A stretch of DNA of 64,000 bases from Acetivibrio thermocellus ATCC 27405 (GTDB lineage: Bacteria; Bacillota; Clostridia; Acetivibrionales; Acetivibrionaceae): the NCBI RefSeq assembly GCF_000015865.1, contig NC_009012.1, positions 1 to 64,000 on the forward strand. The letters run 5' to 3'. The translations under genes were made by a program, and so were the position numbers. This document shows, piece by piece, positions 26,789-36,700 of this stretch (position 1 is its first letter; every line of letters begins with the position of its first letter). A model generated the notes under the pieces. It saw only the letters and a program-made list of their open reading frames with translations, made no database searches and was not told the DNA's origin.

Positions 26789-27759
26789 AGGTTTGCATGG
26801 ATTTTTTAACGCTGATGGAAAATAAATTGGACGAAGGCCGGATGATTACCTTTGAAGAGGCAGTAGAGCTTGCAAAAGGGAAAATTGAGGATGAAAAACT
26901 GTTTTTACTGGCAGATAAGCTTTGCAAAAAGAATATGGGCCGAAGAGTGGACCTTTGCTCGATAATTAACGCGAAATCGGGAGGATGTTCGGAGAACTGC
27001 AAGTTCTGTGCCCAGTCGGGGCATTACGATACAGGAGTTAAAATTTACCCTTTGCTTGACGTTGACGATGTGTTAAAAGCGGCAAAGGAAAATGAAAAGG
27101 AAGGTGTGCACCGATTTTCGCTTGTAACCAGCGGGAAAAGCGTTTCAGATGAGGAATTTGAAAAGATTCTTGGAATATATTCGGTATTAAGAAAAGAGAC
27201 AAATTTAAAGCTTTGTGCTTCATTGGGAAGTCTAAGTTATGAGCGGGCGGTAAGGCTTAAAGAAGCGGGGGTATCCATGTACCACCATAATATTGAAACT
27301 TGCAGGGAGTATTACCCTAAAATTTGTGATACCCATACATATGACGACAGAATAAACACCGTAAAGAATGCGGCAAAGGCAGGTCTGGAAATTTGCTGCG
27401 GCGGAATAATCGGCATGGGGGAGAGCATGGAACAAAGAATCAAGATGGCGTTTGAAATAAGGGAGCTTGGCGTAAAATCGGTTCCAATCAATGTATTAAA
27501 CCCCATAAAGGGTACACCTTTCGAGAATGTCAGAAGTCTTTCTCCCGATGAGATACTCAGAACTATAGCCCTTTTCAGATTGATAATGCCCTATGCCCAC
27601 ATTAGATATGCCGGAGGGAGGATGTGTTTGGGAGAACATCAGTCCAAAGGCTTTAAAGCCGGCGTCAGCGCAATGCTGGTGGGAAACTATCTTACAACGG
27701 TGGGCAATAAAATTTCGGACGACCTTGAAATGATTCAAAGAATGGGGCTTGAAATATGA
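26785..27759 (+). CDS. bioB: Biotin synthase
   Basis: A 324-residue radical-SAM enzyme that inserts sulfur into dethiobiotin to make biotin, the last step of the pathway. CSENCKFC at about residue 71-78 is the CxxxCxxC [4Fe-4S] motif. YHHNIETCREYYPKICDTHTYDDR and the final RYAGGR region supply the other cluster ligands and substrate residues. The length is typical. The start is ATG 26785 or ATG 26797 (MDFLTLM). First gene of a tightly packed operon: bioD overlaps its stop by 4 bp (ATGA at 27756). Confidence 0.95.
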   Translation: MKVCMDFLTLMENKLDEGRMITFEEAVELAKGKIEDEKLFLLADKLCKKNMGRRVDLCSIINAKSGGCSENCKFCAQSGHYDTGVKIYPLLDVDDVLKAAKENEKEGVHRFSLVTSGKSVSDEEFEKILGIYSVLRKETNLKLCASLGSLSYERAVRLKEAGVSMYHHNIETCREYYPKICDTHTYDDRINTVKNAAKAGLEICCGGIIGMGESMEQRIKMAFEIRELGVKSVPINVLNPIKGTPFENVRSLSPDEILRTIALFRLIMPYAHIRYAGGRMCLGEHQSKGFKAGVSAMLVGNYLTTVGNKISDDLEMIQRMGLEI

Positions 27760-28490
27760 ATGGTACCAAAGGAATATATATTATCGGCACAGATACAGAT
27801 GTGGGAAAGACCGTTGTCTGTGCAGGGCTTATGTATTTATTGAAGTCAAAAGGATATGACTGCTGCTATTTTAAGCCCGTATCCAGCGGCGGCAGGCAAA
27901 CGGAAAACGGCTTTTTCTCTTATGATGTTTCTTTTGTAAAAGAAGTCTCGGGGTTTAATGAAGATGATGAGATGATAAATCCCTTTAGATTTAAAACGCC
28001 GGTTTCACCGCATCTGGCATCTGAGGCGGAAGGTTTTGCAGTTGATAAGGAAATCATCCTGGATAGGTACAGAAAGCTTAGTGAAAAGTACCGGTATATC
28101 GTGGCTGAAGGATGCGGAGGGCTTGCGGTGCCTTTGTCCAGGGCCGGATATATGCAGTTTCAGCTGATTAAAGAAATGGGGCTTTCTTGCATCCTGGTTT
28201 CCCGAACTGTCTTGGGAACGATAAACCACACTTTGCTTACTCTCTCCTTTGCCCAAAATGCCGGTATTCCAATAAAGGGAATAATTTTTAGCGGTTTTTC
28301 GGATCGGACTTTAGAGCGGGACAATATAGAGACAATAAGAAAGTTGTCCAAAGTCCCGGTGCTTGGGGTTGTTCCCAAAATAGATGGAATTAGTGTTGAA
28401 ATCATTAATGCTGAGGACAAGATTTTAGGAGAACTGAAATCCGTTTTCGAAAAAACAATAAATATAGAAGAGTTGTTGGCAAATGTATGA
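27756..28490 (+). CDS. bioD: Dethiobiotin synthetase
   Basis: A 244-residue ATP-dependent enzyme closing the ureido ring of 7,8-diaminopelargonate. The P-loop GTDTDVGKTVVCAG (about residues 9-22), the FKPVSSG substrate lysine loop and the EGCGGLAVPL segment are all characteristic. It overlaps bioB by 4 bp and bioF by 8 bp, implying coupled translation. Confidence 0.95.
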   Translation: MNGTKGIYIIGTDTDVGKTVVCAGLMYLLKSKGYDCCYFKPVSSGGRQTENGFFSYDVSFVKEVSGFNEDDEMINPFRFKTPVSPHLASEAEGFAVDKEIILDRYRKLSEKYRYIVAEGCGGLAVPLSRAGYMQFQLIKEMGLSCILVSRTVLGTINHTLLTLSFAQNAGIPIKGIIFSGFSDRTLERDNIETIRKLSKVPVLGVVPKIDGISVEIINAEDKILGELKSVFEKTINIEELLANV

Positions 28491-29649
28491 TTTTCAAGGT
28501 GCTTTGAAAGATATAAAAAACAAGGGATTATACAGGGAGTTTCGAAATGTTAATGCTGCCCAGGGCCCGTATACCGTTATTGACGGAAGAAAAATGCTTA
28601 TGATGTCATCAAATAATTACCTGGGCTTGTGTGATGATATAAGGCTTAAAAGAGCTGCGATAGAATCTATTCGTAAATTTGGTGTGGGAGCCGGAGGCTC
28701 AAGGCTGACTTGCGGAAACTTTGAGCTTCACAGGGAGCTGGAGGAGAGGCTTGCAAAATTTAAGGATGTGGAAAGCTGTATTGTTTTTGGAAGCGGATAT
28801 GCCGCAAATATAGGAGCAATATCGGGAATTGCGGACAAAAACTGGGTCATATTCTGCGACCGTCTGAACCATGCCAGCATTGTGGACGGCATTCGCCTAA
28901 GCGGTGCAAAACTTGTGGTGTATAAACACTGCGACATGGAGGACCTTGAAAGCAAGATTGTACGCTATCATACCGGCAAAAGCCTTATAGTAACGGATGG
29001 CGTGTTCAGCATGGACGGGGATGTGGCACCGGTGGATAGGATTGTGAAGTTGGCTAAAAAATACAATCTTATGACAATGGTGGATGATGCCCATGCCACA
29101 GGAATTTTGGGAGAAAAGGGAAGGGGGACGTCGGAGTACTTTGGCCTTAAAGATGCTGTTGATATAAGCATGGGTACTTTGAGCAAGGCTTTTGGTGTTG
29201 AAGGGGGATTTGTTGCAGGAAAGAGAAAGCTTGTTGATTTTTTACGGCACAAGGCCAAAAGCTTTATTTACTCTACTGCTCCGCCGCCTCATAATATGGC
29301 TGCGGCGTTAGAAGCTTTGAATATCATAGAAACGGAGCCGCAGGCAAGAAAGGAATTGGCTGAAAAATCCGTGTGGCTAAGAAACAGGCTTATAGAAAAA
29401 GGTTTTAACGTGCCCAAAGGGGTGACGCCGATAATACCGCTTATGGTGGGAGATGTAAATACTGCAGTAGAGTTTAGTATGCTGCTTTATAACGAAGGGA
29501 TATATATTCCTGCCATCAGGCCGCCAACAGTTCCTAAAGGAACGAGCAGGCTTAGAATTTCCATAATGGCTTCCCATTCCTATGAAGACATGGAGTTTGC
29601 CCTTAAAAACCTTGTCCGGTTCGGAAGGAAGTTGGGGATAATACCATAA
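28483..29649 (+). CDS. bioF: 8-amino-7-oxononanoate synthase
   Basis: A 388-residue PLP enzyme condensing pimeloyl-ACP with alanine. SSNNYLGL near the N-terminus, the aspartate/histidine motif DDAHATGILG and the PLP lysine in MGTLSKAFGVEGGF (about residue 235) mark the alpha-oxoamine synthase family. The length is typical. The TAA stop overlaps the next possible ATG. Confidence 0.95.
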   Translation: MYDFQGALKDIKNKGLYREFRNVNAAQGPYTVIDGRKMLMMSSNNYLGLCDDIRLKRAAIESIRKFGVGAGGSRLTCGNFELHRELEERLAKFKDVESCIVFGSGYAANIGAISGIADKNWVIFCDRLNHASIVDGIRLSGAKLVVYKHCDMEDLESKIVRYHTGKSLIVTDGVFSMDGDVAPVDRIVKLAKKYNLMTMVDDAHATGILGEKGRGTSEYFGLKDAVDISMGTLSKAFGVEGGFVAGKRKLVDFLRHKAKSFIYSTAPPPHNMAAALEALNIIETEPQARKELAEKSVWLRNRLIEKGFNVPKGVTPIIPLMVGDVNTAVEFSMLLYNEGIYIPAIRPPTVPKGTSRLRISIMASHSYEDMEFALKNLVRFGRKLGIIP

Positions 29650-29672
29650 TGTTGACAGGGGAGGATAATGGT

Positions 29673-30425
29673 TTGGAAAAACAAAAGCTTGTCATGATGC
29701 CCGGATGGAGTATGGATTCTTCCGTATGGAAGCCCGTCGTTGCGGCTTTAAGTGAGTATTTTCAGCTTATTTTTTGTGAATGGCATGGCATAACCGGCAT
29801 GGAAGGCTATACTGAAAGGGTATGTAAGTTAATTGAGAAGGAGAAAGATAAATTATGTCTTCTGGGATGGTCTTTGGGAAGTTTGCTTGCGATTGACGCT
29901 GCCGGCAAATACAAAGACAGGGTTGAAAAACTTGTCTTGGTAGGCGGTACGGCGCGATTTACAAGGGATAAAGAGACCGGGTACTTTTGCGGCTGGCATA
30001 AAAGTGCGGTTAAGAAGATGAAAGAGGCAATAAAAGTTCACAGGGAAAAAACAATGGATTCTTTTTATTCTTCCCTGTTTTCTTCGAAGGAGCAGGAAAG
30101 CAAGGAATATGTGGCATTGTTCAAAGTCGATATCGATACAAATACAGCTTCATTTAAGGAGCTTGAGGCCGGGCTTGACTTCCTTTTGGCTGCTGATATG
30201 AGGATGCAGCTGGAAAGCATAAAGGCGGATACGCTTATCATTCATGGTGAAATGGACAGCATATGTCCCAAAGAAGCGGCTTTGTATATGGCACAAAGGA
30301 TGAAAAACAAAGCACAAGTCTTTATCATGGAAGGCATAGGTCACGTCCCTTTTTATTCTCTACCGGAGGAATTTACAAGATTGATTTTGGAATTTATGAA
30401 GCAAGGTGATAAAAGTGATAGATAA
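29673..30425 (+). CDS. bioH: Alpha/beta hydrolase, BioH-type pimeloyl-ACP methyl ester esterase
   Basis: About 250 residues. The oxyanion region MMPGWSMDSSVW, nucleophile elbow LGWSLGSLLA (Ser about residue 74), acid GEMDSICP and base GHVPFYS make a complete catalytic triad. In biotin operons such esterases free pimeloyl-ACP from the methyl ester made after BioC. It belongs to the BioH/BioG-like functional class; the exact subfamily cannot be told by eye. TTG 29673 has GGGGAGG 8 bp upstream and is preferred. The alternative ATG 29649 overlaps the bioF stop but has no ribosome site. Confidence 0.82.
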   Translation: MEKQKLVMMPGWSMDSSVWKPVVAALSEYFQLIFCEWHGITGMEGYTERVCKLIEKEKDKLCLLGWSLGSLLAIDAAGKYKDRVEKLVLVGGTARFTRDKETGYFCGWHKSAVKKMKEAIKVHREKTMDSFYSSLFSSKEQESKEYVALFKVDIDTNTASFKELEAGLDFLLAADMRMQLESIKADTLIIHGEMDSICPKEAALYMAQRMKNKAQVFIMEGIGHVPFYSLPEEFTRLILEFMKQGDKSDR

Positions 30426-31266
30426 AAAGATTCTTCAAATGCACTTTAGCCGTAATGCTAAAAACTATGACGCATACGCGAAAGTTCAAAAGAAAATGGC
30501 AAATACTCTGCTGGATATGCTGGACTTGGATAGTAAGAGCAGATTGGATATTCTGGATGTGGGCTGTGGCACAGGGTATCTTACGAAGCTTTTGCTTGAC
30601 CGTTGGCCGGATGCCCGAATAACGGCAATAGATATTGCTCCGGGAATGATTGAATATGCACGGGACAGATTTAACGAGAGCAATGTGGAGTTTGCCTGCC
30701 TTGATATTGAAGAAGCGGAACTTAACCAAAAATATGACCTTGTTATTTCAAATGCCACTTTTCAATGGTTTAACGACTTAGGAGGCACTGTCAATAAGCT
30801 TGTTCAAAGCCTTAAAAGTGACGGAGTACTTGCCTTTTCCACTTTTGGGCATATGACTTTTAGCGAACTTCATTTTTCTTATGAAACTGCCCGCAGAAAA
30901 CTTAAAATAGACGAAGAATTTCCGCCAGGCCAAAAATTCTGTAACGCAAAAGAGATACTTAAGATTTGCTGTGAGACATTTGAAGGGCTTGAGGGCTTTG
31001 AATTTGATACCGTCAAAAAAGAAAGTCTCGAATATGAGTATTTTTACACGGTAAGAGAATTTTTAGATTCCGTGAAAAAAATCGGAGCGAACAACAGTAA
31101 CAAACAAAGAAAGGTAAACACCGCTCTTACGAAAGAAATGATACGGATTTACGAGGAGATGTTTAAAGTAAATGGATTGGTGAGGGCAACCTATCATTGC
31201 ATCTTCATAACATCAAGAAAGAAACTTGCGGCAAATACAAGAAGGCTGGTGAACGCAGTTGTATGA
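30415..31266 (+). CDS. bioC: Malonyl-ACP O-methyltransferase
   Basis: About 283 residues with a Rossmann SAM-binding motif ILDVGCGTGYLTKLL (about residue 45-59), an acidic loop AIDIAPGM and NATFQWFNDL, typical of BioC. It methylates malonyl-ACP so that fatty-acid synthesis can elongate it to pimeloyl-ACP methyl ester. GTG 30415 lies 8 bp after AAGG; GTG 30406 is also in frame. The gene overlaps the end of bioH and the start of bioA. Confidence 0.92.
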   Translation: MIDKKILQMHFSRNAKNYDAYAKVQKKMANTLLDMLDLDSKSRLDILDVGCGTGYLTKLLLDRWPDARITAIDIAPGMIEYARDRFNESNVEFACLDIEEAELNQKYDLVISNATFQWFNDLGGTVNKLVQSLKSDGVLAFSTFGHMTFSELHFSYETARRKLKIDEEFPPGQKFCNAKEILKICCETFEGLEGFEFDTVKKESLEYEYFYTVREFLDSVKKIGANNSNKQRKVNTALTKEMIRIYEEMFKVNGLVRATYHCIFITSRKKLAANTRRLVNAVV

Positions 31267-32632
31267 CTTGCAAAGAAAAGACTTGGAATATATTTGGCAT
31301 CCCTGCTCTCAGATGAAGGATTATGAAGATTTTCCTCCGATTGTTATTGAGAGGGGAGAGGGGCCGTACATCTTTGATGTTCTGGGCAATCGGTATATTG
31401 ATGCGGTATCTTCCTGGTGGGTCAATCTTTTCGGACACTGCAACAAAAGAATCAATGATGCAGTCAAAAGGCAGCTTGACAGCCTTGAACATGTGATATT
31501 TGCAAATTTTTCCCACAGGCCTGCCATTGAGTTGGCCGGGAAAATCGTTGAAATTACCCCGCAAGGGCTAAACAAGGTGTTTTTTGCCGATAATGGTTCT
31601 TCGGCCGTTGAAATTGCACTAAAGCTTAGTTTTCAATATCACTTGCAAACCGGAAGCTGTGAAAAGAAAAAATTTGTTGCCCTGTCCGATGCCTATCACG
31701 GGGAAACGCTTGGAGCTTTGGCAGTAGGTGGGCTGGACCTGTACAGTAAAATCTACAAGCCTTTGATGATGAGCACGATAAAAGTGCCAGGACCTGACTG
31801 TTACCGATGCAAATATGGAAAGGAGCGCACCTGTTGTGAAGCTGAATGTTTTTGTGAAATGGAAAAGATATTGGAAGAAAAACACAGGGAAATTTGCGGA
31901 GTAATAATTGAGCCGATGGTTCAAGCGGCGGCAGGAATGAAAATATATTCTGCAAAGTATCTTATTAAGCTTAGGGAGGCGTGCTCTTATTACAACATCC
32001 ACTTGATTGCCGATGAAATCGCAGTGGGATTTGGAAGAACGGGAAAAATGTTTGCCTGTGAGCACGGCGGTATAAGTCCCGATATCATGTGCCTGTCGAA
32101 AGGGCTTACCGCAGGCTATATGCCTCTTTCGCTGGTTGTTACCACTCAGAAGATTTACGATGCTTTTTACAGCGATTATATTGAGCTTAAGGCGTTTCTG
32201 CACAGCCACAGCTATACCGGAAATCCCCTGGCTTGTGCCGCAGCCTTGGAATCGCTGAAAATATTTGAGGATGACGATGTTTTAAACAAGAACAGGGAAA
32301 AATCCGGGTTGTTCAGAAAGCTGGCAGAATCCCTTGCCCATAGCCATCCCTATGTGGGCGAATTTCGGCAGATAGGTATGATTGCCGCACTGGAGTTGGT
32401 TGAAAACAAGGCCCAGAAGAAAGAGTTTGATTGGAAAAAACGTGTGGGATACAATATTTATAAGCTGGCCTTAAAAAAAGGTTTGCTGCTTCGGCCTTTG
32501 GGGAATGTTTTATATTTTATGCCGCCGTATGTTGTTGGGCAAAAAGACATTGAGGACATTGTAAGCGGAGCTTTTTATGCGATAAATGAGTATTTTGGGC
32601 TTGATTTTAAGTATAAAAGGATGTTCCCATAA
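31259..32632 (+). CDS. bioA: Adenosylmethionine-8-amino-7-oxononanoate aminotransferase
   Basis: A 457-residue class III PLP aminotransferase making 7,8-diaminopelargonate. YIWHPCSQM near the start, SSWWVNLFGH, the DAYHGETLGALAVGG loop, DEIAVGFGRTG and the PLP lysine in CLSKGLTAGYMPLS are all present. A Cys-rich insert (CYRCKYGKERTCCEAECFCE) as in other Firmicute BioA proteins is also seen. TTG start, overlapping bioC by 8 bp. Last intact gene of the operon; the next readable sequence is a broken pabB. Confidence 0.93.
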   Translation: MYDLQRKDLEYIWHPCSQMKDYEDFPPIVIERGEGPYIFDVLGNRYIDAVSSWWVNLFGHCNKRINDAVKRQLDSLEHVIFANFSHRPAIELAGKIVEITPQGLNKVFFADNGSSAVEIALKLSFQYHLQTGSCEKKKFVALSDAYHGETLGALAVGGLDLYSKIYKPLMMSTIKVPGPDCYRCKYGKERTCCEAECFCEMEKILEEKHREICGVIIEPMVQAAAGMKIYSAKYLIKLREACSYYNIHLIADEIAVGFGRTGKMFACEHGGISPDIMCLSKGLTAGYMPLSLVVTTQKIYDAFYSDYIELKAFLHSHSYTGNPLACAAALESLKIFEDDDVLNKNREKSGLFRKLAESLAHSHPYVGEFRQIGMIAALELVENKAQKKEFDWKKRVGYNIYKLALKKGLLLRPLGNVLYFMPPYVVGQKDIEDIVSGAFYAINEYFGLDFKYKRMFP

Positions 32633-32635
32633 AGG

Positions 32636-33948
32636 TTAGTTCGTTAAACAATAATGGATTGGGTGAAAATTCCATAATTGTGTTTGACCCTTTTTTGGTG
32701 TTTGTATCAAAGGGGGACAGGATAAAACTCATAAAAGGTTCCCACGTAGAAGAGTATACTGAAGACGTTCTATTGTTTTTAAAAAAGCTACTTGGTAGAT
32801 ATAAAAAATACATATGTGTCTGAGTTACCGTTTTTCAGTGGGGCGGTAGAGTATTTTTTCTACGATTTGTGCCACCGGATTGAAACGTTTAAAGAACACG
32901 GAAAAGAGGATATGAACATACCCGACATGATTTTTGGGTTTTATAACAATGCAATTATTATAGACCATAAATGCAATAAAGTATATGCTGCAGTGTCTTC
33001 AATAGGCTTTGAACGCAGAGAGGATATTAATCAAGTTTTGGAGAGAAAAATAAACGAGATAATAAAGAAAGTTTGTGAGGGCAGCGTAAAGAGTACAACC
33101 GGAAAAAAAGCAGCGGAAGGTCAAAGTTATGTTGCTTCCAATTTTACTTTCGAAGAGTATTGCAGCATAATTGGAAAGGTCAAAGAGTATATCAAAAACG
33201 GCGACATATATCAGGCTAATTTGTCCCAGTAGTTTAGAACGAATATTGGAGGTTCTGATCCTTTTGATATATATGTTGATTTGCGAAAGATAAATCCCGC
33301 GCCTTTTTCGGCTTACATGAATTTTGAGGAAATAAAGGTTTTAAGCAGTTCCCCGGAAAGGTTTCTGAAAATAAACGGAAAGACTATTGAAACCCGCCCG
33401 ATAAAAGGTACAAGACCCAGAGGCAAAAACGAAGAAGAAGCAACAAGCTTAAACATGACCTTTTAAACAGCGAAAAAGACAGGGCGGAACATATAATGAT
33501 TGTCGACTTTGAGCGCAACGATTTGGGCAGGGTGTGCAAAATAGGAAGTGTTCACGTTGAGAAATTGCTTCAAATAGAAGAGTATTCTACGGTCCTTCAT
33601 CTTGTTTCGACGGTAAAAGGGGAATTATTGGATGACGTTGATATAATAGACTGTATTAAAGCAACGTTTCCCGAAGGTTCGATAACCGGAGCGCCCAAGA
33701 TTCGGTCAATGGAGACAATAGATGAACTTAAGCCTGTGAAAAGAAATATATACACCGGTTCAATAGGCTATATGGATTTTAACGGCAATTGAGACTTGAA
33801 TATGGCCATAAGGACTATTGTCATAAAAGGTAATGAAGCTTTTTTCAATGTAGGCGGAGGTATAGTGTGGGATTCCGTCCCCGAGGATGAATATCGGGAA
33901 ACTCTTGACAAGGGAAAGGCTTTGCTCAAGGTATTGACAGGGAGGTAG
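32636..33948 (+). pseudogene. pabB: pabB pseudogene (aminodeoxychorismate synthase component I)
   Basis: Chorismate-binding enzyme sequence is readable in pieces: FDPFLVFVSKGDRIKLIKG, NGDIYQANLSQ, LSSSPERFLKI, ETRPIKGTRPRG, MIVDFERNDLGRVC, FPEGSITGAPKIRSME and FNVGGGIVWDS. These are the hallmark motifs of PabB. The 5' end (about the first 50 codons) is missing. There is a frameshift near 32790, TAG at 33230, a frameshift near 33460 and TGA at 33790 (a former Trp). The remnant starts three bases after the bioA stop, so a deletion probably joined them. It cannot make active enzyme. Confidence 0.93.
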
Positions 33949-33956
33949 CAGGTAGT

Positions 33957-34603
33957 ATGGATTGTTTTCATGGTATCAAATCTGAAGATTTTGGGGTTTT
34001 ATATGGTTTTAGTTTGTTTGAGACGTTTCTTGTAAATGAATACGGAAGGGTATTCCTGCTTGAAAAGCATATTGACAGGTTGTTTAATTAATTCAATGGC
34101 GCATTTCGGGTTTGAGACTGGTTTTACAAAAGACAATTTGATGTCCATGGTAATGGATTATATAAAAAAGTATGACTTGAAAAACGTTATATTAAGACTT
34201 ACTGTCACCTACGGCAATAAGAATAAAGGTATAGAACCTGCCGTCTTTTTTTCAACGAGGGAAAACACGTATAAAAAAGCTATTTATGAAAAAGGCTTTA
34301 AACTTATGGTATCCGGGCTTGTGAAAAATGCCGATTCCCCTGTCATAGCCCATAAAACGGGAAACTATCTTGAGAATTATATGGAAGGCCAAAGAACGTT
34401 AAAGAATGGGTTTGATGATGTGATTTTTTAAATGCAAAATCGGAAATAACGGAGACATCAAAGAGCAATATATTCTTTGATTTGTCACCAATTCCGTTAT
34501 AGGTATTGTGCCTGTAAATAGTATAGGAAATAAAGGGGGTGGAAGCGAAATTCCCGGAAAAGTAACCGGTTTATTTATGAGAGAACTTGAAAATGTCATG
34601 TAG
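33957..34603 (+). pseudogene. pabC: pabC pseudogene (aminodeoxychorismate lyase)
   Basis: It starts MDCFHGIKSEDFGVLYGFSL with FETFLVNEYGRVFLLEKHID, a class IV aminotransferase-like N-terminus. After a TAA at 34090 and frame changes it resumes as MVMDYIKKYDLKNVILRLTV and KTGNYLENYMEGQ, then TSKSNIFFD. The C-terminal piece TNSVIGIVPVNSIG...KVTGLFMRELENVM lies in another frame, and the stretch between SNIFFD and TNSVIG is deleted. Together with pabB this removes the dedicated p-aminobenzoate branch encoded here. Confidence 0.9.
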
Positions 34604-34614
34604 ATGGATTGATT

Positions 34615-35625
34615 TCACCGCCCAAAACCCCATATATTAGAATAGATCTCAAGCATCAATTCTTCTACACGCTTATAATCGGGTTTATCGGGAAGAGAAG
34701 TGTTTTCTGCTGCCAATCTGAATCTGCGTTCATACTCATCAACCATTTCAAACAACTCGTTGTAAGAGTATTTTCCTTTACGTATGTCAAGCAAAAACTC
34801 CCGTTCTTTTTCTCTATAAGTGTTAATTCCTTTACCTTCGAGGACTTCCGTTCCTGTAATCAACAGCCGTATTAAGTGCATGGCATGTTTGTTAAGGTGA
34901 GGTTCATCTTTTTTGTTGTTCCTGTGATTTAGTTTGGAGTAATTTTTCACAACGTTGCTCATATCTGAATAGATATTTTTAAGGTCTCTTAGGGGGTAGT
35001 GCTTAAGGTTTATATCAATAAATATTTCAGTTTCCATTTCAGGTTTGTCTGATTGATCAATATAAAGGTTAATTTCTTCATTTGTAAAACTTTTGTAAGT
35101 TCTTTTTAAGTGCTCCATTTGGCCTAAAATACTCTCAAGAATATGCTGCTCCTTTTCTGCTTGAGGGTAGCTGTCTCTTGCAAGAGCATTTTTAAGCCTT
35201 CTTAGCTGGGCTGTTGCATAATTTCCGAAACTGTGTATTGCCTTTTTGGACAAGAATAAATCAGCATTATCCCTTAAAAGCTGTCCTTCCTTTGTTATGA
35301 CAAGAAGATGCTCATCTTTTGTGCCTAAAATTTCGAGGACATTTGGGTTGCTATCCAGACACAAACTAATAAACTTTTTGAGCCCGTAAATCACGGTGTC
35401 TGTTATTCTGTCTTCGAACTGTTCAAAGCTTGACAATCCTAAAAGGTCTTGTTTTGTTTCTATTGTGACGCCTCTGATATCGATATCGCTGGTATCAACA
35501 TTTGTTCCATAGGCAATGGACCCGGCTGTTGTAAGAATTAATATGTTTTCTCCGAGGCGGGGGTCTGTTCTTAGAAATTCATATTTATCGGTATTTAACC
35601 TGTCTTTTATGTCTTGTATACCCAT
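34615..35625 (-). CDS. Predicted nucleotidyltransferase, COG3541 family
   Basis: 336 residues. The N-terminal polymerase-beta-like motif GSIAYGTNVDTSDIDIRG (about 34-52) contains the G-S plus D-x-D metal-binding residues of nucleotidyltransferases. It is followed by DLLGLSSFEQFED and a helical C-terminal half with KHAMHLIRLLITG. The family is found in bacteria and phages, and its substrate is not established. ATG 35625 is preceded by AAGGAG. It stands alone on the minus strand, converging on the pabC remnant. Confidence 0.82.
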   Translation of the reverse strand: MGIQDIKDRLNTDKYEFLRTDPRLGENILILTTAGSIAYGTNVDTSDIDIRGVTIETKQDLLGLSSFEQFEDRITDTVIYGLKKFISLCLDSNPNVLEILGTKDEHLLVITKEGQLLRDNADLFLSKKAIHSFGNYATAQLRRLKNALARDSYPQAEKEQHILESILGQMEHLKRTYKSFTNEEINLYIDQSDKPEMETEIFIDINLKHYPLRDLKNIYSDMSNVVKNYSKLNHRNNKKDEPHLNKHAMHLIRLLITGTEVLEGKGINTYREKEREFLLDIRKGKYSYNELFEMVDEYERRFRLAAENTSLPDKPDYKRVEELMLEIYSNIWGFGR

Positions 35626-35661
35626 ACTCTTACTCCTTTTATTTTACGGAATATTTTTTAT

Positions 35662-35769
35662 TCATTTCCATACTTCTTTAAGGGTCTCTCTAAATAAAGT
35701 ATTTAAAGGTTCATAATCGGACGTTTCTTGTTTCTTTAGAGTTTTGAGATATTTGTCATAATGGCTGTT
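35662..35769 (-). pseudogene. Possible 3' remnant upstream of the nucleotidyltransferase
   Basis: On the minus strand, after a TAA, 35 codons without a start read a plausible protein end (HYDKYLKTLKKQ, EPLNTLFRETLKEVWK) to TGA at 35664-35662, 37 bp before the nucleotidyltransferase. It may be the tail of a lost partner gene. The rest of the 436-bp gap to 36061 is AT-rich and shows nothing recognisable. Confidence 0.3.
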
Positions 35770-36061
35770 TTACTAAAATAATACTATAGATAAAAAGCCA
35801 AGTCCAGTAATATAGTAAGTGACATAACGGAAATGATAACTGTGACTTGAATATTCATACAATAAAAATCTTAAATATTTTTATTCTTTACTTTTTATAT
35901 TTTTTACTTTTCGCGGAAATACTTAAATGATAAAATATTTGTAAACAATAATATTAAGATTGGTTTGGTCATGATTTGGACAAGGTAAGTACTTTTCTTA
36001 AAATTACTTTGATATATGCCAATCTAAAGTTTATATTCCGGATTTACAGGAGGTATTGACT

Positions 36062-36700
36062 ATGGCATTTGATTTTAAGAAAGAATACAAAGAACTTTAC
36101 ATGCCAAAAACCGAACCCGAAATAATCGATGTTCCACAGATGAATTTTATAGCGGTACGCGGGAAAGGCGACCCGAATGAAGAGGATGGTGCTTATAAAC
36201 AGGCCGTCAATATTCTTTATGCAATTGCATACACAATTAAGATGAGCAATAAAAGCGGACGCAAAATAGACGGCTTTTTTGAATATGTTGTGCCGCCCCT
36301 GGAAGGATTCTGGTGGCAGGAAGGCGTAGAGGGAGTGGACTACAGTCAAAAGGATAAGTTTAATTGGATTTCGGTGATACGCCTGCCTGATTTTGTTTCA
36401 AAAGAAGATTTTGAGTGGGCGAAAGAAGAAGCTGCCCGCAAAAAGAAAATAGACTGCTCTTTAGCGGAGTTTTTAACCATTAAAGAAGGACTTTGTGTAC
36501 AAGCTCTGCATTTAGGTCCTTTTGATGATGAGCCCAAAACAGTTGCAAAGATGGATGAATATTTGATAAAAGAAGGATATGAAAAGGACTTTTCCAACGA
36601 ACGGCTGCATCATGAAATATATTTGTCCGACCCCCGCAAGGTTGAACCGGCAAAATATAAAACGGTTATACGGCATCCGGTAAAGAAAGCAACCAAATAA
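36062..36700 (+). CDS. GyrI-like small-molecule-binding protein
   Basis: 212 residues of the GyrI-like/SOUL-type fold (COG4832 type). Its start is MAFDFKKEYKELYMPKTEPE, then VPQMNFIAVRGKGDPNE, the aromatic GFWWQEG and ALHLGPFDDEPKTVAKM with an HHEIYLSDPRK end. Members of this group bind hydrophobic ligands and some hydrolyse cyclopropyl compounds. The role here is unknown. ATG 36062 follows AGGAGG by 8 bp. Monocistronic by spacing. Confidence 0.82.
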   Translation: MAFDFKKEYKELYMPKTEPEIIDVPQMNFIAVRGKGDPNEEDGAYKQAVNILYAIAYTIKMSNKSGRKIDGFFEYVVPPLEGFWWQEGVEGVDYSQKDKFNWISVIRLPDFVSKEDFEWAKEEAARKKKIDCSLAEFLTIKEGLCVQALHLGPFDDEPKTVAKMDEYLIKEGYEKDFSNERLHHEIYLSDPRKVEPAKYKTVIRHPVKKATK

